Source: Lichenibacterium dinghuense (GTDB taxonomy: Bacteria > Pseudomonadota > Alphaproteobacteria > Rhizobiales > Beijerinckiaceae). From it: a stretch of DNA of 64,000 bases. Every line of letters starts with the position of its first letter. Position 1 is the stretch's first letter. The notes under the pieces are model-generated. The model searched no databases. It saw only the letters and a program-made list of their open reading frames with translations, and was not told the DNA's origin. The translations under genes were made by a program, and so were the position numbers. This document shows, in pieces, positions 1-8,300 of the stretch. The stretch covers positions 2,863,501 through 2,927,500 of the forward strand of contig NZ_JAJLMN010000001.1 in NCBI RefSeq assembly GCF_021730615.1, written 5' to 3'.

Positions 1-570
1 GACCGGCATGATGGCCTGCTTCACGTGAAGCCAGTACCAGGCGAAGCCCGTCGCCTGGATGTCCGCGTCGTAGACGAAGGGCAGCCAGTGCAGGTTGATC
101 GAGAAGACCAGGATGAACAGGATGCCGGTGAAGAAGGTCGGCAGCGAGAAGCCCGCGAAGGCCAGCGTGTTGGCGACCTTGTCGAACACCGAGTAGGGCC
201 GCACCGCGGCGACGATGCCGACCGGCACGGCGATCAGCAGCGCCAGCACCTGCGACGAGCCGACCACGAAGATGGTGGTCGGCACGCGGCCGAGGATCAG
301 CCCCGCGACGTCGGTGCGGCTCTGGAACGAGAAGCCCCAGTCGCCCTGCGCCATGGCGACGAGCCAGTGCCAGTAGCGGAACATCACCGGGTCATCGAGG
401 CCGAACTTGGCCCGCAGCGCCATGCGGACCTCGGGCGGCACGCTCGGGTTGGTGGCGAGCTCGCTGAACGGGTCCCCCGGCGCCAGCGCCAGCACCACGA
501 ACAGGATCAGGCTGATCCCGAGCAGGCTCGGGATCGCGATGAGGAGGCGGCGGGTCAGGTAGGCGCCCAA
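1..570 (-). CDS. Dipeptide/oligopeptide ABC transporter permease (DppB/OppB type), partial
   Basis: This is the N-terminal 190 residues of an inner-membrane permease; the C-terminus lies beyond the left edge. The product begins with a basic start (TRRLLIAIPSLLG) and a first membrane helix (ISLILFVVLALAPGDPF), as in DppB/OppB proteins, followed by the family APGDP motif and a periplasmic segment with an RYWHWL stretch. Two more hydrophobic segments follow. The start is taken as TTG at 570, because an in-frame TGA lies two codons upstream (574-576) and no ATG or GTG matches the family N-terminus. It lies 32 bp downstream of a substrate-binding protein gene on the same strand, so it is probably the membrane part of the same importer. 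Substrate specificity cannot be read from the sequence. Confidence 0.85.
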   Translation of the reverse strand, partial: MGAYLTRRLLIAIPSLLGISLILFVVLALAPGDPFSELATNPSVPPEVRMALRAKFGLDDPVMFRYWHWLVAMAQGDWGFSFQSRTDVAGLILGRVPTTIFVVGSSQVLALLIAVPVGIVAAVRPYSVFDKVANTLAFAGFSLPTFFTGILFILVFSINLHWLPFVYDADIQATGFAWYWLHVKQAIMPV

Positions 571-602
571 GGCTCAGGCCTCCCGGATGGCGGACGGCAG
601 GA

Positions 603-2393
603 TCACGCGTCCTTCCACCAGTCGGACACGGCCCACAGGTCGTTGTCCCAGCCGCTGCGGGTCGCGTGCAGCCTGTTGGACAGGCCCGCCACGGAAGCGC
701 GCTGGATGATGGGAAGGACGTTGTCCGTCACCACGATGTCGTTCATCTTGATGAACATCGCGGCGCGCTTGACGGGGTCGAGCTCGACCTTGCTCCCGTT
801 GAACAGGTCGTCGAATTCCTTGTTCGACCAGCGGGAGTAGTTCCAGCCCGACCATTTGTTGCTCTTCTGGGCGATCTCCCATGTCGCATATTGCTTCATC
901 CAGTCGGCCGCGTCGGGCGTGGTCGCCTGGTTCGCGTATTCCTCCATGTCGGCGTAGAAGTGCGCATCCGTGTCGGTGTTGCCCGGATCTCCCGCGAAGA
1001 ACACCGAGGCCGGGACCGCCTTGAGTTCGATCTCGATGCCGGCCTTGGCGGCGGCCTGCTTGATGATGGCCTGCGTCTTCTGCCGCGGGCCGTTGATCGA
1101 CGTCTGGAACAGGAAGTGCATCCGGTAGCCGTTCTTGGCGCGGATGCCGTCGGAGCCCTTCGCCCAACCGGCGTCGTCGAGCAGCTTGTTCGCACCCGCG
1201 ACGTCGAAGGCGTAGCGCGTGTTGGTGGAAGTGTAGCGCGCCGGGCCGTTGACCACGTTGCTCGTGGGCTTGCCGGTGCGGCCGTAGATGTAATCCGAGA
1301 TCGACTTGCGGTCGACGAGGATGTTCATGGCGCGCCGCACGGCCGGGTCGGAGAAGGCGGGATGCGTCGTCTTCAGCGAGGACCTTTCGCCGTCCACCTC
1401 CTTGTTGGGGTCGGTGGCGTTGAGATAGATGAACTCGCAATAGTTGCCGAAGACGGTGTTGACGTGGCCCTTGCCGCCGTCCTCGAGCCGCTTCAACACC
1501 TCGTCCTCGACCTGCAGGTTCCATCCGAAGTCGTAGTCGCCCGTCTGCAGCACCGCGCGGGCCGCCGACACGGCATCGCCGCCGCCCTTGAGCTCGACCG
1601 TGTCGAAGTAGGGCCGGTTGGGCTTGTGATAGGCCTCGAAGCGCTCGCCCCGCACCGTGTCGCCGGGCCGGAACTCGACGCAGCGGTACGGTCCGGTGCC
1701 GATCGGCATCAGGTTGGCGGGCGCGTCGCGCGACTTGCCGCCCATGTAGTCGCTGTAGACGTGTTTGGGCAGGATCAGCCCGTTGCGGCCCACGAAGGCG
1801 TCGGCCCAGAACGGGGTCGGACCCGCGAAGACGACCTCGACCGTGAGATCGTCGACCTTTTTCACCGTGATGTCGCGGTAGGTGGCGATCGTGACGCAGG
1901 CCGCAGCCGGGTCCTTGATGAACTCCCAGGTGAAGACGAGGTCGTCGGCGGTCAGCGGCTTGCCGTCGTGCCACGTCACGCCGGGCTTGATCTTCCAGGT
2001 GACGGACTTGCCGTCGGCCGCCAGCATGCCGTTCTCCTCCGAGGGAACCGCCGTGGCGAGGACCGGCACGAGGTTGCCGTCGTCGTCCCACGCCGCGAGC
2101 GGCTCGTAGAAGAGGCGGGAACCCTCCGCGTCCTTGGTGCCCGTGGAGAAGTGCGCGTTCAGCACGGTCGGGCCCTGCCAGAACAACAGCTTCAGCGGCC
2201 CGCCGCCGCCCGCCTTGGTGGGCTTGTAGGGATCACCCGCCGTCGCGGCGCTGGCCGTGCCGGCACCGCCCAGCATGGCGCCGGCCATCGGCGCCGTGAG
2301 CCCGAGCGCGATCATGCGCTGCACGAAGCCCCGCCGCGACAGGCGTCCCCCTCGGACGTCGGCGACGAGGCCCCGCAGATCCTGCTCGTTCAT
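603..2393 (-). CDS. Peptide ABC transporter substrate-binding protein (family 5), copy 1
   Basis: This 596-residue periplasmic solute receptor belongs to the DppA/OppA/NikA family (SBP_bac_5). A twin-arginine signal is visible at residues 19-24 (SRRGFV), followed by a hydrophobic, Gly/Ala-rich stretch and an ASA-type cleavage region near residue 50, so export is by Tat. The family signature around WKIKPGVTWHDGKPLTADD is present, as is the central SDPAVRRAMNILVDRKSI segment where the lobes are hinged. It is a close paralogue of the neighbouring gene (2524-4317) along its whole length, which implies a tandem duplication. The downstream permease fragment is its likely partner. The ligand is unknown; di- or oligopeptides are suggested by the M20 peptidases across the divergent promoter. 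Confidence 0.93.
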   Translation of the reverse strand: MNEQDLRGLVADVRGGRLSRRGFVQRMIALGLTAPMAGAMLGGAGTASAATAGDPYKPTKAGGGGPLKLLFWQGPTVLNAHFSTGTKDAEGSRLFYEPLAAWDDDGNLVPVLATAVPSEENGMLAADGKSVTWKIKPGVTWHDGKPLTADDLVFTWEFIKDPAAACVTIATYRDITVKKVDDLTVEVVFAGPTPFWADAFVGRNGLILPKHVYSDYMGGKSRDAPANLMPIGTGPYRCVEFRPGDTVRGERFEAYHKPNRPYFDTVELKGGGDAVSAARAVLQTGDYDFGWNLQVEDEVLKRLEDGGKGHVNTVFGNYCEFIYLNATDPNKEVDGERSSLKTTHPAFSDPAVRRAMNILVDRKSISDYIYGRTGKPTSNVVNGPARYTSTNTRYAFDVAGANKLLDDAGWAKGSDGIRAKNGYRMHFLFQTSINGPRQKTQAIIKQAAAKAGIEIELKAVPASVFFAGDPGNTDTDAHFYADMEEYANQATTPDAADWMKQYATWEIAQKSNKWSGWNYSRWSNKEFDDLFNGSKVELDPVKRAAMFIKMNDIVVTDNVLPIIQRASVAGLSNRLHATRSGWDNDLWAVSDWWKDA

Positions 2394-2523
2394 CTGTCAC
2401 TCCCGGCCCGGGCGCGCCGCGCGCCGCGTGGTAACGATCCACATGCAAGACGGGCGCCATGCCGCTCGCCCTGCATGCAGGACGGGCCCGCACGCGGGGC
2501 GGGCGTGCGGCGCCCGGCAGGCT
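2394..2523. repeat. Intergenic spacer with direct repeat and TGCATGCA palindrome
   Basis: This is the spacer between the two paralogous binding-protein genes. It holds a 13-nt near-identical direct repeat (ATGCAAGACGGGC at about 2443 and ATGCAGGACGGGC at about 2475) and the perfect 12-nt palindrome CCTGCATGCAGG at 2470-2481. The same TGCATGCA core occurs in front of the M20 genes (4464-4471) and the aminotransferase (42655-42662). It could be a remnant of the duplication, an operator or part of a transcript-end hairpin; the sequence alone does not decide. Confidence 0.5.
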
Positions 2524-4317
2524 TCACGCGTCCTTGTACCAGTCGGGCAGGTTCGCCATGTCGACGTCCCAGGCGCTGCGCGGCGCGTGCAGGGTGCCGG
2601 CGAGGGCCACGACCGAGCCGCGCTGCACGAGGGGCAGCACGTTGTTGGCCACCACGATGTCGTTCATCCTGATGTAGAGCGCCGCGCGCTTGACGGGGTC
2701 GAGCTCCGCCGCGGCCTGCTTGTAGAGCGCGTCGGTCTCGGGGCTCGACCAGTGGCACTGGTTCTGCCCCGTCCACTTGTTGCTCTTCTGGGTGATCTCC
2801 CAGGACACGTATTGCTTCATGAAGTCGGCCGGGTCGGGCGTCGTCGCCGTGTCGGCGTAGCCCTGCATGTCGGCGTAGAAGTGGGCGTCCGTGTCGGTGT
2901 TGCCGGGGTCGTCCGAGAAGAACACCGAGGCGGCGATGCCCTTCAGCTCCATCTCGATGCCGGCCTTGGCGGCCGCCTGCTTGACAATGGCCTGGATCTT
3001 CTGGCGCAGGGCGTTGATGGACGTCTGATACACGAAGTGCATCCGGTAGCCGTCCTTGGCGCGGATGCCGTCCGGGCCGCGCGCCCAGCCGGCCTCGTCG
3101 AGCAGCTTGTTGGCGCCCGCGATGTCGAAGCTGTTGCGCGTCGCGGTCGACACGACGTCGGGCGGGCCGTTGAGGATGTTGGCCGTGGGCTTGGCGGTGC
3201 GGCCGTAGATGTATTCGCCGATCGACTTGCGGTCGATCAGCATGTCCATGGCCCGGCGCACCGCCGGGTCCTTGAAGGCCGGGTGCTGCGTCTTCAGCGA
3301 GGAGCGCTCGCCGTCGACCTCCTTGTTGGGGTCGGTCGGGTTCAGGTAGATGAACTCGGGCACGTTGCCGAACACGATGTCGACGCGGCCCTTGCCGCCC
3401 CCCTCCAGGCGCTTCAGCACCTCGTCCTCGACCGCGAGGCTGTAGGCGTAGTCGTAGTCGCCCGTCTGCAGCACGGCGCGGGCCGCCGACACCGAATCGC
3501 CGCCGCCCTTGAGCTCGAAGGCGTCGAAATAGGGCCTGTTGGGCTGGTGGTAGCCCTCGAAGCGCTTGCCCCGCAGCGTGTCGCCCGGCCGGAACTCCAC
3601 GAACGTGTAGGGGCCCGTGCCGACCGGCGCGAGGTTGGCCGGCGCCTCGCGGGACTTCGCGCCCATGTAGGGCGCGAAGACGTGGCGGGGCAGCACCTCG
3701 CCGTTCACCCCCACGAAGGCGTTGGCCCAGAAGGGCGTCGGCTCGTCGAACAGCACCTTGACCGTGAGGTCGTCGACCTTCTCGACCTTGATGTCCCGAT
3801 AGGTCGTCAGCGTCACGCAGGCCGAGGCCGGGTCGCCGACGAAGTCGCGGGTGAAGACGAGGTCGTCGGCGGTCAGCGGCTTGCCGTCGTGCCACGTCAC
3901 GCCGGGCTTGATCTTCCAGGTGACGGATTTGCCGTCGGCCGCGAGGAGGCCGTTCTCCCTGGACGGGATCTCGGCCGCGAGCACCGGCACGAGCGTGCCC
4001 TCGGAGGTCCAGTTGGCGAGCGGCTCGTAGAAGATGCGCGACGCCTCGGCGTCCTTGAGCCCCGTCGAGAAATGGGCGCTGAGCGCGGTGGGGCCCTGCC
4101 AGAACAGCATCTTCACCGTGCCGCCGCCGCCCGCCCTGGTGGGCTTGTAGCCGGCCCCCTCGGAGGGGGCCGCCAGCGCGACGCCGCCCTGCGCCAGCAG
4201 CGCGCCCGTCATCGGCGCCGTGAGGCCCAGGGCCGCCATCCGGCCCACGAAGCTCCGGCGCGTCAGCCGGCCGTCCTTCACGTCCGCGATCAGGCCCCGC
4301 AGTTCCGTCTCGTCCAT
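2524..4317 (-). CDS. Peptide ABC transporter substrate-binding protein (family 5), copy 2
   Basis: This 597-residue Tat-exported periplasmic receptor is of the same SBP_bac_5 family as its downstream neighbour. The start chosen is ATG 4317 (MDETELRGLIADVKDG), because it aligns exactly with the start of the paralogue and sits behind a purine-rich GGAAGGG. Upstream in-frame sequence is low-complexity and not family-like. The twin-arginine motif is at residues 19-24 (TRRSFV). It shares the WHDGKPLTADD signature and the DRKSIGEYIYGRTAKPT hinge segment with copy 1; differences are scattered, so the copies are diverged rather than a recent duplication. Gene order on this strand is copy 2, copy 1, permease, consistent with one operon starting from the 4318-4573 divergent region. 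Confidence 0.93.
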   Translation of the reverse strand: MDETELRGLIADVKDGRLTRRSFVGRMAALGLTAPMTGALLAQGGVALAAPSEGAGYKPTRAGGGGTVKMLFWQGPTALSAHFSTGLKDAEASRIFYEPLANWTSEGTLVPVLAAEIPSRENGLLAADGKSVTWKIKPGVTWHDGKPLTADDLVFTRDFVGDPASACVTLTTYRDIKVEKVDDLTVKVLFDEPTPFWANAFVGVNGEVLPRHVFAPYMGAKSREAPANLAPVGTGPYTFVEFRPGDTLRGKRFEGYHQPNRPYFDAFELKGGGDSVSAARAVLQTGDYDYAYSLAVEDEVLKRLEGGGKGRVDIVFGNVPEFIYLNPTDPNKEVDGERSSLKTQHPAFKDPAVRRAMDMLIDRKSIGEYIYGRTAKPTANILNGPPDVVSTATRNSFDIAGANKLLDEAGWARGPDGIRAKDGYRMHFVYQTSINALRQKIQAIVKQAAAKAGIEMELKGIAASVFFSDDPGNTDTDAHFYADMQGYADTATTPDPADFMKQYVSWEITQKSNKWTGQNQCHWSSPETDALYKQAAAELDPVKRAALYIRMNDIVVANNVLPLVQRGSVVALAGTLHAPRSAWDVDMANLPDWYKDA

Positions 4318-4573
4318 CGCTCGCCACCCTTCCGGCTGCCGTTCCTCCCCCAGCATGGCGAAGGTGCCGCGTTCCGCAAGGGCTGCCCACGAATTAGGCT
4401 GTGCGGGCGGCGCCGGCCCGCGCGGGCCCCGTGCGGCCGGTGCCGGCCCGGCGCCTGGCCCTCTGCATGCATGTGACCCTGCCGCGGCGCGTGCTAGGCT
4501 GCCGCGACCTGAGGCCGTCGCGGCGCGTCCGTGCGGCAGCCGGTGGGCGCCCATTGATGACGGGATCGAGGCC
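4318..4573. promoter_or_regulatory. Divergent promoter region between transporter and M20 peptidase operons
   Basis: This 256-bp spacer separates the leftward transporter operon from the rightward peptidases. It contains a TGCATGCA palindrome at 4464-4471, about 147 bp upstream of the binding-protein start and 103 bp upstream of the peptidase start, so one bound regulator could affect both directions. An inverted pair CCGCGAC/GTCGCGG lies near 4500-4520. I see no convincing -35/-10 pair. The operator role is inferred from position and from repetition of the motif elsewhere in the window. Confidence 0.4.
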
Positions 4574-5992
4574 ATGGACAACCGCAACGACCTTTGGCGA
4601 CACGTCGACCTCCAGAGCGAGCGGCTGATCGCGCTGTCCGACCGCGTCTGGACCATGCCGGAAGTCTGCTACACCGAGCGGCGGAGCTCCGCCGAGCACG
4701 TGGCCGAGCTCGATCACCAGGGCTTCCGCGTCACCGAGAACGTCGCGGGCATCCCCACGGCGGTGATGGGCGAGGCCGGCGAGGGCGGGCCCGTCATCGC
4801 CTTCCTGGGCGAATATGACGCGCTGCCGGGCCTCAGCCAGGAGGCCGGCGTCGCCGAGCCCCGGCCGCTCGAAAGCGGCGGTCCCGGCCACGGCTGCGGC
4901 CACAACCTGCTCGGCTCCGCGGCGCTGCTGGCCGCCACCGCGGTGAAGGACTGGCTCGCCGCCACCGGCACGCCGGGCCGCGTGCGCTACTACGGCTGCC
5001 CGGCCGAGGAGGGCGGCGCCGCCAAGGCCTTCATGGTGCGGGCCGGCGCCTTCGCGGACGCCGACGCCGCCATCACCTGGCACCCGTCGAGCTTCTGGGA
5101 GGTGGCGCCGGCGATCGCGCTGGCCAACACGCGCGCCGACTTCGTGTTCACCGGCCGCTCGTCCCACGCCGCGGCGGCCCCGCACCTCGGCCGCTCGGCG
5201 CTCGACGCCGTGGAACTGATGAACGTCGGCGTCAACTACATGCGCGAGCACATGCCGAGCGACGCGCGCGTGCACTACGCCTACCTCGAAGCCGGCGGCA
5301 TCGCGCCCAACGTCGTGCAGGCCCACGCCCGCGTGCGCTACTCGATCCGCGCCCGCGAGCTCGCCGACATGCTCGACCTCGTCGAGCGCGTGAAGAAGAT
5401 CGCGCGGGGCGCCGCCCTGATGACCGAGACCGAGGTCGAGGTCCGCATCGTGTCCGCCGTGTCGAACCTCGTCGCCAACGCGCCGCTGGAGCGCAAGCTG
5501 CACGAGGTGATGGCCGAGCTCGGCGCGCCCCACTTCGACGAGGCCGACCGCGCCTTCGCGCGCGACATCCGCGCGACCTTCGGCGCCGGCGCCGTCGAGG
5601 CCGTCTACAAGACGATCGGCATGGCGCCCACCGACGCGCCGCTGGCCGACTTCCTCGTGCCGTTCGACGCCAGGCGCGAGCCCGCGGTGGGCTCGACGGA
5701 CGTCGGCGACGTGAGCTGGGTGGTGCCCACCGTGCAGGCCCACGCGCCCACGGTCGCGATCGGCACGCCGTTCCACACCTGGCAGGTCGTGGCGCAGGGC
5801 CAGTCCCCCGCCGCCCACAAGGCCATGGTGCAGGTGGCGAAGGCCATGGCGGCCACCGGCGCCGCCCTTGTGCGCGACCCGGACCTCCTCGCCGAGGCCA
5901 AGGCCGACCTCGCGGCCCGCACCGGCCCGCGCGGCTACACCTCGCCGCTGCCGGCCGGGGTCGAGCCCCCACTGACCATGTCGGTCGCGTGA
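4574..5992 (+). CDS. M20 family amidohydrolase/peptidase, AbgB-like
   Basis: This 472-residue metal-dependent hydrolase resembles p-aminobenzoyl-glutamate hydrolase subunit B and related M20D amidohydrolases. Visible metal-site motifs are GEYDALPG near residue 80, GHGCGHNLLG near 105-115, and CPAEEGGAAK near 140, where the tandem Glu acts as base and ligand. A lid/dimerisation domain begins around SHAAAAPHLGRSALDA. The start is ATG 4574 (MDNRNDLWRHVD), because upstream in-frame sequence is not family-like. The stop overlaps the next gene start by 4 bp (GTGA), so the two peptidases are translationally coupled. It faces a peptide importer, suggesting that imported amide- or peptide-linked substrates are cleaved in the cytoplasm. 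The exact substrate is unknown. Confidence 0.9.
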   Translation: MDNRNDLWRHVDLQSERLIALSDRVWTMPEVCYTERRSSAEHVAELDHQGFRVTENVAGIPTAVMGEAGEGGPVIAFLGEYDALPGLSQEAGVAEPRPLESGGPGHGCGHNLLGSAALLAATAVKDWLAATGTPGRVRYYGCPAEEGGAAKAFMVRAGAFADADAAITWHPSSFWEVAPAIALANTRADFVFTGRSSHAAAAPHLGRSALDAVELMNVGVNYMREHMPSDARVHYAYLEAGGIAPNVVQAHARVRYSIRARELADMLDLVERVKKIARGAALMTETEVEVRIVSAVSNLVANAPLERKLHEVMAELGAPHFDEADRAFARDIRATFGAGAVEAVYKTIGMAPTDAPLADFLVPFDARREPAVGSTDVGDVSWVVPTVQAHAPTVAIGTPFHTWQVVAQGQSPAAHKAMVQVAKAMAATGAALVRDPDLLAEAKADLAARTGPRGYTSPLPAGVEPPLTMSVA

Positions 5993-7422
5993 GCCCGCGG
6001 GACGAGGCCGTCGCGGCGGCCGTCGCGGCCTACGACGACGGCTCCTTCCTCGCCGCGCTGCGGCGGCGCGTGGCGATGCGCTCCGTCAGCCAGAGCGGCG
6101 GCGAAGGCGAGGCCGACCTCGGCGCGCTCCGCGCCTACCTGTCGGACGAGATGGCGCCGAGCCTCGCGGCCCTCGGCTTCGCGTCGACCATCCACCCCAA
6201 CGGGCGGGCCGGCTTCGGGCCCTTCCTCGTGGCGGAGCGGCGCGAGGGCGACGACCTGCCGACCGTGCTCCTCTATGGCCACGGCGACACGGTGCTGGGC
6301 CAGGACGCCGCCTGGCGGGCGGGCCTCGACCCCTTCGCGGTGACGGTCGAGGGCGACCGCCTCTACGGGCGCGGCACCGCCGACAACAAGGGCCAGCACA
6401 CGGTGGTGCTGACCGCGCTGGAGCGTGTGCTCCGGGCGCGCGGCGGCCGGCTCGGCTTCAACGCCAAGGTGCTGATCGAGACCGGCGAGGAGACGGGCTC
6501 GCCGGGGCTGGACGACTTCTGTGCCGCGCATCGCGACGCCCTCAAAGCCGACCTGCTGATCGCGTCCGACGGGCCGCGCCTCGCCGCCGACCGGCCGACG
6601 CTGTTCCTCGGCGCGCGCGGCGCCTTCAACTTCGAGCTCACCGTCGCGCTGCGCGACCGCGCGCACCATTCGGGCAACTGGGGCGGCCTGTTGCGCAACC
6701 CCGCCACGGTGCTCAGCGCCGCCATCGCCTCCATCGTCGACGCGCGCGGGCGCATCCTGGTCGAGGCGCTGCGGCCCCCGCCGATCCCCGCGGCCGTGCG
6801 CGCGGCGCTGGCCGGCCTCGCGGTCGGCGGCGGGCCGGACGACCCCGCGGTCGACGCCGGCTGGGGCGAGCCGGGCCTCACCGACGCCGAGCGGGTCTTC
6901 GGCTGGAACAGCGTCGAGGTGCTGGCGATGCTGGCCGGCACGCCGGAAGGGCCGCAGAACGCGATCCCTCACGAGGCGCGCGCGACGCTGCAGCTCCGCT
7001 TCGTGGTGGGCACGGACTGGCGGAGCCTCGTGCCGGCGCTGCGCCGCCACCTCGACGCGATCGGGCTCGACACCCTGGACGTGCGGGCGTCGCGGGGCGA
7101 GGTGCTGGGCGCCACGCGGCTCGACCCCGAGGACCCCTGGGTGGGCTGGGCCGCGGGCTCGATCGAGCGCACCACGGGGAAGAGGGTCGCGCTGCTGCCC
7201 AACCTCGGCGGCTCGCTGCCCAACGACGTCTTCGCCGACACGCTGGGCCTGCCGACCCTGTGGGTGCCGCATTCCTACGCGGCCTGCGGCCAGCACGCGC
7301 CGAACGAGCACATGCTCGGCGCGATCGCGCGGGAAGGGCTCGCCGTGATGGCGGGGCTGTTCTTCGACCTCGGCGAGGACGGGGCGGGGGTGAGGGCGCG
7401 AAGGGCAGCGCGGGCCGCCTGA
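5989..7422 (+). CDS. M20 family metallopeptidase (DapE/ArgE/carboxypeptidase type)
   Basis: This 477-residue di-zinc hydrolase of the M20A group starts with GTG. Motifs in order are HGDTVLG (first ligand, near residue 100), GRGTADNKGQH (bridging Asp), ETGEETGSPGL (catalytic Glu pair), SDGPRL, and a late HAPNEHMLG ligand near the C-terminus. It resembles the dipeptidase/acetylornithine deacetylase-like group rather than true ArgE, and is long enough to hold the inserted dimerisation domain (RDRAHHSGNWGGL begins that lid). It overlaps the upstream M20 gene by 4 bp. With the adjacent ABC importer it probably degrades an imported peptide or N-acyl amino acid; that role is inference. Confidence 0.9.
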   Translation: MSPRDEAVAAAVAAYDDGSFLAALRRRVAMRSVSQSGGEGEADLGALRAYLSDEMAPSLAALGFASTIHPNGRAGFGPFLVAERREGDDLPTVLLYGHGDTVLGQDAAWRAGLDPFAVTVEGDRLYGRGTADNKGQHTVVLTALERVLRARGGRLGFNAKVLIETGEETGSPGLDDFCAAHRDALKADLLIASDGPRLAADRPTLFLGARGAFNFELTVALRDRAHHSGNWGGLLRNPATVLSAAIASIVDARGRILVEALRPPPIPAAVRAALAGLAVGGGPDDPAVDAGWGEPGLTDAERVFGWNSVEVLAMLAGTPEGPQNAIPHEARATLQLRFVVGTDWRSLVPALRRHLDAIGLDTLDVRASRGEVLGATRLDPEDPWVGWAAGSIERTTGKRVALLPNLGGSLPNDVFADTLGLPTLWVPHSYAACGQHAPNEHMLGAIAREGLAVMAGLFFDLGEDGAGVRARRAARAA

Positions 7423-7520
7423 ACATTGCCCTCCCCGATGCTCTCTCGCGGGGGGGGATGAGGGGCGCGCATGGCCCGCCTCTCCTCGGTCTGCGCGCCT
7501 CTATGCTTCGCGGGATCGAG

Positions 7521-7549
7521 GGCGGCCCGTGCCGCGGCCACGGGTCGCC
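7521..7549 (+). terminator. GC-rich hairpin downstream of peptidase operon
   Basis: An 11-bp stem GGCGGCCCGTG / CACGGGTCGCC (one G-U wobble) encloses a 7-nt loop, about 100 bp after the second M20 gene and before the convergent DUF6894 gene. There is no T-tract on either side, so intrinsic termination is only possible. Confidence 0.35.
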
Positions 7550-7589
7550 CGGCGAGGACCGTGAGGGGTCGCCGCCCCGGCTGGCGGCG

Positions 7590-7835
7590 TCAGGAACCAT
7601 CCTCCGGCCGCCCTCCCTCGTAGGTGAGCGTTCCTCGGTAGATCACGCGGCCGGGCTCGTCCCGCACCGAGCAGGTGACGGTGTGGCGCGCGCCGTCCGC
7701 CAGACCGGTGCGGACGACGTCCGGGATCAGGTCGATCGCCTGATCCCGCGCCTCGTCGACCCCCGGCAGGTCGACGCCGTAGTCGTCGCGGCTGAACACA
7801 CCGTCGTCGACGATGTCGAAGAAGAAGAACGGCAT
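7590..7835 (-). CDS. DUF6894 family small protein
   Basis: This 81-residue protein starts MPFFFFDIVDDG and continues with DDYGVDLPGVDEARDQAIDLIPDV, the layout of the small DUF6894 proteins common in Hyphomicrobiales (aromatic start, D-x-x-G-x-D/E-L turn, then a helix rich in Ala/Asp). The second half forms predicted beta strands (HTVTCSVRDEPGRVIYRGTLTY). No signal peptide or catalytic motif is seen. ATG 7835 was chosen because upstream in-frame sequence is Arg/Pro-rich and unlike the family. Function is unknown. It stands alone between intergenic spacers. Confidence 0.75.
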   Translation of the reverse strand: MPFFFFDIVDDGVFSRDDYGVDLPGVDEARDQAIDLIPDVVRTGLADGARHTVTCSVRDEPGRVIYRGTLTYEGGRPEDGS

Positions 7836-7993
7836 CTCGCACCCCGATCCGGTCAGAGGGGATCCACGCACCCACGGTGGAGGCGCCTCGGGCGGCCCGC
7901 ATTCACATGCGTCATACCGGTTGCATCCGGTCGCGCGACGGCGCCGCGACGCTTTCGCCCGCGGGACGGCATGCAGGGCCGGCCGACGGGCCC

Positions 7994-8203
7994 TCACCCC
8001 TGGCGGACGCGGTAGTCCTGCTCCAGCCGCCGGGCGATCTCGCGGGCGACGCTGCACCAGTGGCCGTGCCCGTCCACCTCGTGGGACGCGGTCGCGCCGA
8101 GCCGCGCCATGCCGTAGGCGCCGCGGCCGTGGGCCTCGATCAGGCGGTCAGCGTCGCGCATCACCGCCGGCCAGAGCAGGCGGCGCCACAGCCTGTCGAG
8201 CAT
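7994..8203 (-). CDS. Conserved small hypothetical protein
   Basis: This 69-residue protein (MLDRLWRRLLWPAVMRDADRL...) contains the ADRLIEAHGRGAYGMAR helix seen in small uncharacterised alphaproteobacterial proteins, then HEVDGHGHWCSVAREIARRLEQ. It is mostly helical and basic at the start, with one Cys and no membrane segment. ATG 8203 is preceded by AGGTGG, a plausible Shine-Dalgarno. A longer in-frame start at 8275 would add Pro/Arg-rich sequence unlike the family. Function is unknown. Confidence 0.65.
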   Translation of the reverse strand: MLDRLWRRLLWPAVMRDADRLIEAHGRGAYGMARLGATASHEVDGHGHWCSVAREIARRLEQDYRVRQG

Positions 8204-8300
8204 GGAGGTCCACCTGGGTTGCAGTCCCTTCGAGATAGGCCGGGGCGGTTCGGGGCGCCACGCGCGGAAGCGCACTGTGGCACCGTGTCATCATCCTATG

